Assembly (NCBI GenBank): GCA_018262875.1 | Contig: JADFDL010000094.1 | Coordinates: 1 to 6,582 of the forward strand | DNA: 6,582 bases | DNA from: Rhodocyclaceae bacterium | GTDB lineage: Bacteria; Pseudomonadota; Gammaproteobacteria; Burkholderiales; Rhodocyclaceae | Direction of reading: 5' to 3' | Shown here: one piece after another, positions 1-5,508 of the stretch | Layout: every line of letters begins with the position of its first letter | Numbering within the stretch: the stretch's first letter is position 1 | The notes under the pieces: generated by a model | The model's database searches: none | What the model saw: only the letters and a program-made list of their open reading frames with translations | Told to the model about the DNA's origin: nothing | Made by a program: the position numbers and the translations under genes

Positions 1-567
1 GGCGTCGGCATGGATGTCGTGCGCACCAATATCCAGAAGTTGAACGGCTCCATCGAGATCAAGTCGGAGCTGGGCAAGGGCACCACCTTCACGATTTCCC
101 TGCCGCTGACCCTGGCCATCCTGCCGGTGCTGATCGTCAAGCTCGACGAGCAGCCCTTCGCCGTGCCGCTGTCGATGGTGCGCGAGATACTGCCCATCGT
201 GCCGGGCGAGGTGCAGGAAGTCGGCGGTCGCGCCACCATGGTGGTGCGCGGCGAGGTGCTGCCGGTCTATCCCCTCAATTACCTGATCGGCTGGCCGCAG
301 GAGCGTCAACCGGTCTACGGCGTGCTCATGCAGTCGGCGGAGACGAACTTCATTCTCGCCATCGACAATTTCGCCGGCCGAGACGATGCCGTGATCAAGT
401 CGCTCGAAGGCTTCCGTCCCAAGGGCGTGGCCGGCGTCACCACGCTGGCGAACGGCCAGATCGTGCTGATCCTCGACGTCAAGGAGCTGCTGAGCGATCT
501 GGGCGACAACCGCGGCGTGGCGCGCACGCTGTTCCTGTCTGCCGATGCCTTGGCCCAGGCCGCCTGA
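1..567 (+). CDS. cheA: Chemotaxis histidine kinase CheA, C-terminal part (5' truncated by window)
   Basis: This is the last 188 codons of CheA, open at the window's left edge in frame 1. CheA autophosphorylates in response to receptors and passes phosphate to CheY and CheB. The first residues, GVGMDVV, are the G2 box of the HATPase (P4) domain as it appears in CheA. The ATPase sheet ends around GKGTTFTISLPLTLAI. From about visible residue 36 (ILPVLIVKLDEQPFAVPL) to about 165 runs the CheW-like P5 domain, which docks to CheW and receptor tips; the VREIL, VLPVYPL and ILDVKELL segments fit its beta-barrel pattern. The upstream P1 (phosphorylated His), P2, P3 and most of P4 lie outside the window. 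No receiver domain is fused at the C-terminus. The stop overlaps the GAGGA ribosome site of the next gene, so downstream translation is probably coupled. The identity is secure. Confidence 0.97.
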   Translation, partial: GVGMDVVRTNIQKLNGSIEIKSELGKGTTFTISLPLTLAILPVLIVKLDEQPFAVPLSMVREILPIVPGEVQEVGGRATMVVRGEVLPVYPLNYLIGWPQERQPVYGVLMQSAETNFILAIDNFAGRDDAVIKSLEGFRPKGVAGVTTLANGQIVLILDVKELLSDLGDNRGVARTLFLSADALAQAA

Positions 568-578
568 GGAACGCGCAC

Positions 579-833
579 ATGAAAAACACACTGGCCCGGC
601 AGGACACCCATGAGGCATTTCTTCCACTCTGCGCCCAGGAAGCGGCGCTGCGCCTCTTGCTGGATGAGGCGCGCCTGGTGGCGCTGAATGCTGCCATCGA
701 ATCCGCCGCGGCGGCGCGCAAGGCGGGCGTTCCCGGCGAGGATGCGGCGGAGGCGGAACAAGTCGCCGCAGCCGTCGACCTCCTGCTGCAGCAGATCGAA
801 TCGGCATCGTTTTTTACCGCAGCGACAAAATGA
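579..833 (+). CDS. Small helical protein with a chemoreceptor-tip-like LNAAIE motif
   Basis: This 84-residue protein has no family I can name. It starts at ATG 579, 8 nt after GAGGA (566-570), which is a good ribosome site, and only 11 nt after the cheA stop. Residues 11-49 look like one long helix containing ARLVALNAAIESAAA. A Gly/Pro turn follows (AGVPGED, 49-55), then a second helix (56-75, EAEQVAAAVDLLLQQIE). Residues 35-41 (ALNAAIE) equal the most conserved stretch of the chemoreceptor signalling hairpin (compare residues 391-397 of the downstream Aer-like protein), and EAEQV sits where receptors have VADEV, with a turn about 3 residues longer. The receptor Arg after NAAIEAA is Ala here, and the GEQGRGF turn is absent. 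There is no signal peptide, membrane segment or sensor domain. I infer a soluble protein that may bind CheA P5 or CheW like a free receptor tip. A decayed receptor fragment is the alternative, but the clean ribosome site and intact frame argue against it. Confidence 0.75.
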   Translation: MKNTLARQDTHEAFLPLCAQEAALRLLLDEARLVALNAAIESAAAARKAGVPGEDAAEAEQVAAAVDLLLQQIESASFFTAATK

Positions 834-861
834 CTGAGAACACAGCCTGACGGAACCCATC

Positions 862-1179
862 TTGCCCCGTTTCGATTTCGACGCCTGGCGCGACCTCGCG
901 GCGCACGACCCGCCGGAATACTTCCGCGAACGCGAGCGCGCCCTCTCCGCCTTCATCGCGGAACGGCCCGAATCCGAACAGGGCTTGCGCGAGTTGCAGG
1001 CGCAGATCGACCAGGTGCGCGCGCTCTCCGGCAGCCCGTCGCAGGCGGCGCGCGAGCTGGCGCACATGCTCGGCGACCGCCTGGAAGCCCTGGCGGGCCA
1101 TATACAGCAGCTCGACAGCCACATCGACATCCTGCGCGATGTGGCGAAACGAATACGCCCGGGAACGGGAAGCAGTTGA
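862..1179 (+). CDS. DUF3135 family protein, TTG start
   Basis: This 105-residue protein is recognised as DUF3135, a proteobacterial family of unknown function. The N-terminal signature is visible as [25 protein letters not shown] (residues 4-28), matching the family pattern FDxWxxLAxxDPxxFExxR. The second conserved block is [15 protein letters not shown] followed by a helix around [11 protein letters not shown] (residues 48-79). The C-terminal third is strongly helical with heptad-like leucines and isoleucines ([22 protein letters not shown]), consistent with a coiled coil. It is soluble, with no signal or membrane segment. The start is TTG 862, because the frame has a stop at 835-837, no ATG or GTG lies between, and a GGAA at 852-855 sits 6 nt upstream; CTG 847 is less likely. 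It begins 28 nt after the small tip-like gene and ends 56 nt before the Aer-like gene, so a chemotaxis-linked role is suggested by context only. Confidence 0.85.
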   Translation: MPRFDFDAWRDLAAHDPPEYFRERERALSAFIAERPESEQGLRELQAQIDQVRALSGSPSQAARELAHMLGDRLEALAGHIQQLDSHIDILRDVAKRIRPGTGSS

Positions 1180-1223
1180 GAAAAGAGCAGCCCCGGAAAA
1201 CGGCATTCGCTCGACAAAGAAGA

Positions 1224-1230
1224 AAGGAAA
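1224..1230 (+). promoter_or_regulatory. Ribosome binding site setting the aer start
   Basis: AAGGAAA lies 5 nt before ATG 1236 and is the best Shine-Dalgarno match in the gap. It supports ATG 1236 over the in-frame TTG at 1176, which overlaps the DUF3135 stop as TTGA and would add 20 residues rich in Lys and Arg that have no place before the Aer PAS domain. Confidence 0.7.
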
Positions 1231-1235
1231 CGGAA

Positions 1236-2867
1236 ATGAAAATCAACCTCCCCGTCAATGATGTTGAAACCATCCTGCCCGAGAACGAGTTTATCTACTC
1301 GCGCACCGATCTGAAGGGGGTCATCGTCGAGGCCAACGAAGCCTTTGCCAGCATCAGCGGCTTCACGCCCGAGGAAATGGTCGGCCAGTCGCACAATCTG
1401 GTGCGCCATCCCGACATGCCGCCCGAGGCCTTTGCCGATCTGTGGCAGGACATCAAGCTCGGGCGCCCCTGGCGCGGCATCGTCAAGAACCGGCGCAAGG
1501 ACGGCGGCTTCTACTGGGTGGTGGCGAACGTCTCGCCGGTGCGGGAAAACGGCCAGATCGTCGGCTACCAGTCGGTGCGCTGCCGCCCCGGCCGCGAGGA
1601 GATCGCCGCCGCTGCGGCGGCCTACCAGCGCATCCGCGCGGGCGACAAATCGATCCGCGTCGAACACGGCCTCGTCGTCGGCAACCGTTCGTCCCTGGCC
1701 GGCGCGCTGACGTCCCTGCGCACGCAGTTGGTCCTCGCCGGGCTGGCCGGGCTGCTGCCGGCGGTGCTGCTGGCGCTTCAAGCGACGGGGTTCGCCCTGC
1801 CGGTTGCGGCGAACCTGGCCGTGGCCGCCGTCTGCGGCCTGTATGCCCTGTTCTTCCTCGCGGGCTACGCTCCCCGTCTGATGCGCGATCTCGATGCCAC
1901 CACCGGCTGGCTGGAGCAGATCCTGCGCGCCGGCGACCTGGGCACGCGCTTCTCACTGTCGCGCCGGGATGTCGTCGGTGCGATCGGCCGCCAGGCGGAC
2001 AAGTTCGTCTCCAGCGTGCAAGCCATGCTGCAGGGCGTCAGCGACATTGCCGGACAGGTCAGCCGGGCCACGCAGAACGTCGAGGCAGGCATGCGCGACG
2101 TCGCGCATTCGGCACATGCGCAGAGCGAAGCCACCGCGTCGGCCGCGGCGGCGATCGAGGAGGTGACGGTGTCGATCGGCGAGGTTGCCGTCAACGCGCA
2201 ACATACGCGCACCACCGCCGAGGAGGCTTCCGTCGCCTCGCGCAACGGCGCCCAGGTCACCACCAGCGCCAGCGAAACCATCCGCTCGCTGTCCGAAACG
2301 GTGGGGCGGTCGGCCGAACAGGTCGAGTCTCTCGGCAAGCGCTCGGAAGAAATCAGCCGCATCACCGGCGTCATCAAGGAAATCGCCGATCAGACCAACT
2401 TGCTGGCGCTCAACGCCGCCATCGAGGCGGCGCGCGCCGGCGAACAGGGGCGGGGTTTTGCTGTCGTCGCCGACGAAGTGCGCAAGCTCGCCGAGCGCAC
2501 CGGCAATGCGACCCAGGAGATCAGCGCCATGGTCGACAGCATCCGCAGCGAAACCGCGCTGGCGGTGAGCGGCATGCGTGCCGGCGCCGGGCAGGTCGCG
2601 CAGGGCGTCGGCCTGGTCGACCGGGCGGCCGGGGCGCTGCGCGAAATCAATGACGAGATGGACCGCACCTCCCGCATGGTGACCGACATCTCCCTGGCCT
2701 CGAACGAACAACAGACGGCCATGACCCAATTGGCACAGAACGTCGAGCAGGTGGCCATCATGACCGAGCAGAACGTCGCCGTGGTGGATCGGACGAAAGG
2801 CACGGTGGAGCGTCTCGAAGCCGTGACCGGGCGCATGCGCAAGGCGGTGATGCAGTACCGCATCTGA
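1236..2867 (+). CDS. aer: Aer-like aerotaxis/redox chemoreceptor (PAS, two membrane segments, MCP signalling domain)
   Basis: This 543-residue protein is an Aer-type energy-taxis receptor. Residues 10-120 form a PAS domain with the Aer signature: N34, [10 protein letters not shown] at 53-62, W70, W79 and IVKNRRKDG at 82-90. From memory of E. coli Aer, these residues fall at the same numbers, and several (N34, R57, H58, D60, W70, N85) are tied to FAD binding there, so FAD-based redox sensing is likely. Two hydrophobic segments (about 164-182 and 187-210) give a membrane hairpin without a periplasmic sensor, as in Aer. A short HAMP-like linker follows (213-265). The cytoplasmic methyl-accepting-type coiled coil comes next, with the tip at about 376-425 ([20 protein letters not shown], then [15 protein letters not shown]). 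The protein ends [10 protein letters not shown], without a C-terminal CheR/CheB docking pentapeptide. It probably signals to the CheA encoded just upstream. The symbol is by family; other Aer paralogues may exist in the genome. Confidence 0.95.
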   Translation: MKINLPVNDVETILPENEFIYSRTDLKGVIVEANEAFASISGFTPEEMVGQSHNLVRHPDMPPEAFADLWQDIKLGRPWRGIVKNRRKDGGFYWVVANVSPVRENGQIVGYQSVRCRPGREEIAAAAAAYQRIRAGDKSIRVEHGLVVGNRSSLAGALTSLRTQLVLAGLAGLLPAVLLALQATGFALPVAANLAVAAVCGLYALFFLAGYAPRLMRDLDATTGWLEQILRAGDLGTRFSLSRRDVVGAIGRQADKFVSSVQAMLQGVSDIAGQVSRATQNVEAGMRDVAHSAHAQSEATASAAAAIEEVTVSIGEVAVNAQHTRTTAEEASVASRNGAQVTTSASETIRSLSETVGRSAEQVESLGKRSEEISRITGVIKEIADQTNLLALNAAIEAARAGEQGRGFAVVADEVRKLAERTGNATQEISAMVDSIRSETALAVSGMRAGAGQVAQGVGLVDRAAGALREINDEMDRTSRMVTDISLASNEQQTAMTQLAQNVEQVAIMTEQNVAVVDRTKGTVERLEAVTGRMRKAVMQYRI

Positions 2868-2898
2868 AGCGGGCGGCGCTGCGGCGACTTCATCCTCG

Positions 2899-2923
2899 CC
2901 CCCCCTTTGGAAAAAAGGGGGGG
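2899..2923. repeat. Poly-C/poly-G hairpin, intergenic repeat copy 1, possible terminator of aer
   Basis: CCCCCCCTTT (2899-2908) pairs perfectly with AAAGGGGGGG (2914-2923) across a 5-nt GGAAA loop, 31 nt after the aer stop. The G run continues to 2926 and is followed by ATTTAT rather than a real T tract, so intrinsic termination on the + strand would be weak. Read on the minus strand it has the form AAATCCC, C run, TTTTTT, AAAGGG, matching the second repeat in inverted orientation. The shape is familiar from dispersed intergenic repeats of many proteobacteria; that family link is from memory, not a search. Confidence 0.6.
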
Positions 2924-2945
2924 GGGATTTATCGAGCGCCGGCAG

Positions 2946-2957
2946 AGCGGAAACGCT
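2946..2957. repeat. Small GNRA-loop hairpin between the two repeat copies
   Basis: AGCG and CGCT pair across a GAAA tetraloop, extendable by one G-T wobble (2945/2958). The stem is short, but the GAAA loop is a stable RNA tetraloop and it sits midway between the two larger inverted repeats. It may be incidental. Confidence 0.35.
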
Positions 2958-2971
2958 TCGAATCCTCCCTG

Positions 2972-3018
2972 CCCCTCCTTTTTTGACCGAAGGAAATCCC
3001 TGTGGGACAAAGGAGGGG
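2972..3018. repeat. Inverted repeat CCCCTCCTTT/AAAGGAGGGG, intergenic repeat copy 2
   Basis: Two perfect 10-bp arms (2972-2981 and 3009-3018) enclose 27 nt that contain a smaller hairpin, TCCC-TGT-GGGA (2997-3007). The left flank AATCCTCCC (2961-2969) parallels the AAATCCC at the end of copy 1 on the opposite strand, so the two copies face away from a shared central segment (2930-2960). No transposase or other protein gene is associated. It could be a REP/BIME-like or MITE-like non-autonomous element. Confidence 0.6.
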
Positions 3019-3218
3019 ACCGTCAAACGGGCGCCTCGCGAGTTCAATGCGAGGATCGCGGCCAAACGCCGCCGCAGGCTTCCTGCTGGGGCTGCTGCTG
3101 GCTGGCGCCATCGGGGTGCTGATCGTCCCATCCTGCAGGTGCGCAGCCTGCCGCTGGAGCGCATTGCGGCGGCACTGGTGCAATAATGGCCGCGGAATCC
3201 GAAACGCAGTTCTCCGAC

Positions 3219-3223
3219 AAGGG
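3219..3223 (+). promoter_or_regulatory. Probable ribosome binding site of the CHASE kinase
   Basis: AAGGG lies 8 nt before ATG 3232. It favours this ATG over the in-frame GTG at 3223, which would overlap the same purine run and leave it no usable ribosome site. Confidence 0.55.
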
Positions 3224-3231
3224 TGCAAGGC

Positions 3232-5442
3232 ATGGCAACCAGGGAAGCGGGACAGGGCGGGCCTGCGGATGCCGGGGCGGACGGCAGGCCATCCGCCGGC
3301 GGCATCCGGGCATGGGGCATGTGGCCGGCATGGCTGGTGCTGGGCGCCTGCCTGCTGCTGACGCTGGGCGTCTGGCGCTGGGTCGGCGAGCAGGCGCTGC
3401 AGGCCCGGGAGGCTGAATTCCTCACCCGCGCCGCGGCGGTTCGCGAGGCGCTGCAGGTGCGCATGGCCGCTTACGAGCAGATTCTCAAGGGCGCGTCGGG
3501 CCTGTTCGCCGCGAGCGAACAGGTCAGCCGCGACGAATGGCGCAATTACCATCGCAGCCTGCAGCTCGGACGGAATTTTCCGGCGATCCTCGCCCTCGCC
3601 TTTGCCCGCGACTTCACCCGGGCGGAACTGCCCGTGCTGCGGCGCGAGCTGGGGCCCGAGCTGAGGCGTTACGGCCTCGGCGGTTTCAATCTGCGGCCGC
3701 CCGGCGAGCGGCCCAGGTACGTCGCCAATATCTATACCGAACCGTTCGAAGGCGTGCACCTGAAGGCGATCGGTTTCGACATGTGGCAGGAACCGACCCG
3801 CCGCGAGACCATGCAGCGCGCGCTCGCCACGCGGCAGCCGGCGATCACGCCGAAGATCGTGCTGAATATCGACCAGGAGAGCGGCCCGGTGGCCGCCTTC
3901 ATCATGTATATGCCGGCTTACGACCACGGCGGCCGGCCGGTGGGCTACGTGCTCGCTCCGGTGCGCATGACGGCGCTGGTCGCCGATCTGCTGACGCCGG
4001 TGACCCGGGGCATCGGCTTCTCCATTTACGACGGCAGCGAGCCCGGCGAGAACGCCTTGTTCTACCGCAGCCGGCCGCCCGGCGGCGAACGCCCCCAATT
4101 TACCCGCAGCGAGATCGTCACCCTCGGCGGGCGGCAATGGACGCTCGATTTCGCCAGTGAGCCGACCCTCGACGCCATGGGTTTCAGCCGGACGCCGCAC
4201 GTCATTCTCGTGGCGGGGGGGCTGTTCAGCGTGCTGCTGTTCTGGCTGGTGCGCGGCATCGCCACCGGCCACCGGCGGGCGCTGGCGCTGGCGCGCACGA
4301 TGACGGCGGAACTGCACGAGAAGCAGCGCTTTCTGACCGACCTGATCGAAGCCAGCAGCACGCCCATTTTCGTCAAGGACCGCGGCGGCCGCATGCTCAT
4401 GGTCAACCGCAAGTGGGAGGAGGTGACCGGCCTGGCGCGGCAGGAGGCCGTCGGCAAGACCAGTTCCGAACTGTTTGCCGCGCCGGACGCGCAGACGATC
4501 ATCGAGGCCGATCGGGAAGTCCTGGAGTCGGGCCTGGCCAGCGCCAAGGAGGTCGTGCTGCCGTCGATCACCGGGCCGCGCGATTTCCTCTCGCTCAGGT
4601 TCCCACTGAAGAACGATGCCGGCGAAGTGACCGGCTTGTGCGGCATGACCACCGACATCACCGAGCGCAAGCAGCACGAGGCCGAGCTGCAGCGGCTCAA
4701 CCGCGACCTGGAGCGGCGCGTGGCCGAGCGCACGGCGGAGCTGCAGGCGGCGGTGCGCGAGCTGGAAGCCTTTTCCTACTCCGTCTCGCACGACCTGCGC
4801 GCGCCGCTGCGCGCCATCAACGGCTTTTCCCAGTTGCTGGAACACGATTATGCGGCCGGCCTCGACGAGACGGCGCGCGGCTACCTGGCCCGCGTGCGCG
4901 CCGGCTCGGTGAAGATGGGCGATCTCATCGACGACCTTCACGAGCTGTCGCGCGTCACCCGCCAGGCCATGCGCTTCAAACCCGTCGATCTGTCGCGCCT
5001 CGCCGCCGAGATCGCCGCCGAACTGGAAGAAACGGAGCCCGGCCGCCGGGTGGCCTGGTCGATCGCCTCCGATGTGACGGCGACCGGCGACGCCGGGCTG
5101 ATCCGCTCGGCGCTCGCCAACCTGCTCGGCAACGCCTGGAAATATTCCGCCAGGCGCGAAGGGGCGTGCATCGCCTTCGGTATCGAGGCGATGGAGGGCG
5201 AGACCGTTTATTTCGTGCGCGACAACGGCGCCGGTTTCGACATGCAGTTTGCCGGCAAGCTGTTCGGCGCCTTCCAGAGGCTGCACCGCCCCGACGAGTT
5301 TCCCGGCACCGGCATCGGCCTGGCGATCGTGGCGCGCATCGTCACCCGCCACGGCGGCCGCGTCTGGGGCGAAGGCAGGCCGGGCGAGGGCGCGACGTTC
5401 CGCTTCACCCTGCACGCCGAGGCAGCCCACCCTAAAGCCTGA
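3232..5442 (+). CDS. Membrane sensor histidine kinase: CHASE-PAS-HisKA-HATPase
   Basis: This 736-residue kinase is anchored in the inner membrane. TM1 is at about 31-51 (MWPAWLVLGACLLLTLGVW). A periplasmic CHASE domain follows at about 70-240; it begins AAYEQILKGASGLFAAS, continues with FPAILALAFARDF, and includes GFDMWQEPTRRETMQRA, a pattern usual for CHASE. TM2 lies at 324-344. A cytoplasmic PAS domain (about 362-478) starts near LIEASSTPIFVKDRGGRML and ends GMTTDITERKQHE. A short coiled coil leads to the HisKA domain with phospho-acceptor H520 in SYSVSHDLRAPLRAI. The ATPase domain is complete: N630 and N634 (NLLGNAWKYS), G1 DNGAGFD at 664-670, F box KLFGAFQ, G2 GTGIGLAIV at 692-700. CHASE domains bind small extracellular ligands, but the ligand here cannot be read from sequence. 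No receiver or output domain is fused, and no response regulator lies beside it in the window. ATG 3232 was chosen on ribosome-site spacing; GTG 3223 would add three residues. Its link to motility is by position only. Confidence 0.93.
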   Translation: MATREAGQGGPADAGADGRPSAGGIRAWGMWPAWLVLGACLLLTLGVWRWVGEQALQAREAEFLTRAAAVREALQVRMAAYEQILKGASGLFAASEQVSRDEWRNYHRSLQLGRNFPAILALAFARDFTRAELPVLRRELGPELRRYGLGGFNLRPPGERPRYVANIYTEPFEGVHLKAIGFDMWQEPTRRETMQRALATRQPAITPKIVLNIDQESGPVAAFIMYMPAYDHGGRPVGYVLAPVRMTALVADLLTPVTRGIGFSIYDGSEPGENALFYRSRPPGGERPQFTRSEIVTLGGRQWTLDFASEPTLDAMGFSRTPHVILVAGGLFSVLLFWLVRGIATGHRRALALARTMTAELHEKQRFLTDLIEASSTPIFVKDRGGRMLMVNRKWEEVTGLARQEAVGKTSSELFAAPDAQTIIEADREVLESGLASAKEVVLPSITGPRDFLSLRFPLKNDAGEVTGLCGMTTDITERKQHEAELQRLNRDLERRVAERTAELQAAVRELEAFSYSVSHDLRAPLRAINGFSQLLEHDYAAGLDETARGYLARVRAGSVKMGDLIDDLHELSRVTRQAMRFKPVDLSRLAAEIAAELEETEPGRRVAWSIASDVTATGDAGLIRSALANLLGNAWKYSARREGACIAFGIEAMEGETVYFVRDNGAGFDMQFAGKLFGAFQRLHRPDEFPGTGIGLAIVARIVTRHGGRVWGEGRPGEGATFRFTLHAEAAHPKA

Positions 5443-5481
5443 AATAGACGGTTATTCCGCCTCTGTTTCCTTCGTCATGCC

Positions 5482-5497
5482 TTGCCGCAGGCGGCAA
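5482..5497 (+). promoter_or_regulatory. Hairpin immediately upstream of flhB
   Basis: TTGCCGC and GCGGCAA form a perfect inverted repeat (6-bp stem with a CAGG loop when folded), ending 11 nt before the flhB ATG. There is no T tract, so it is not a typical terminator. It covers the place where a ribosome site would sit, and no other good Shine-Dalgarno sequence is visible in the 66-nt gap. It may limit flhB translation or be an operator-like palindrome. Confidence 0.4.
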
Positions 5498-5508
5498 TAA
5501 TCGCCGCC

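Larger units (their letters stand above)
2868..3231. other. Long intergenic stretch with structured repeats
   Basis: About 360 nt separate the aer stop from the kinase start, and I see no convincing gene. The first half (2898-3018) is taken up by G/C-rich inverted repeats listed separately. A further 6-bp inverted repeat, CCTCGC/GCGAGG (3034-3039 and 3049-3054, 9-nt loop), follows. From 3065 to 3186 the sequence reads like protein code split between two frames (see findings). Short open frames here encode low-complexity strings such as NPPCPSFFDRR and, on the minus strand, KSPPPFFQRGG, which are the usual spurious translations of this kind of poly-C/poly-G repeat. No clear promoter for the downstream kinase could be assigned. 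Confidence 0.7.

Noticed and set aside
315..1781. Long minus-strand open frame (488 codons) opposite cheA, the small genes and aer
   Set aside because: It runs antisense to well-recognised genes and is rich in Arg, Ala, Gly and Ser without recognisable domains, as expected from GC-rich antisense frames.
2736..2752. TGGCAC within aer as a sigma54 -24 element
   Set aside because: The -12 GC element is missing at the required spacing, and the site lies inside conserved coding sequence.
2907..3122. 71-codon + strand frame over the intergenic repeats
   Set aside because: Its translation (NPPCPSFFDRRKS) is the usual artefact of C-run/T-run repeats, and it has no ribosome site.
2868..3231. CRISPR array, tRNA or riboswitch in the intergenic gap
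   Set aside because: No regularly spaced direct repeats, no cloverleaf with an acceptor stem, and no recognisable aptamer core were found. The structure is explained by two inverted repeats.
2929..5430. Minus-strand open frame of 833 codons opposite the CHASE kinase
   Set aside because: The + strand encodes a complete CHASE-PAS-HisKA-HATPase kinase with all motifs. The antisense product is low-complexity and recognisable only as a codon-bias shadow.
5433..5460. TAAAG after the kinase as a flagellar sigma28 -35 element
   Set aside because: No GCCGATAA-like -10 occurs at the right distance (TATTCCGC instead), and TAAAG overlaps the end of the kinase coding sequence.
5472..5501. Sigma70-like pair TCGTCA / AATAAT before flhB
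   Set aside because: The spacing is 18 nt and the -35 match only 4 of 6. The transcript would begin almost at the ATG, and the -10 overlaps the hairpin, so it is too weak to call.
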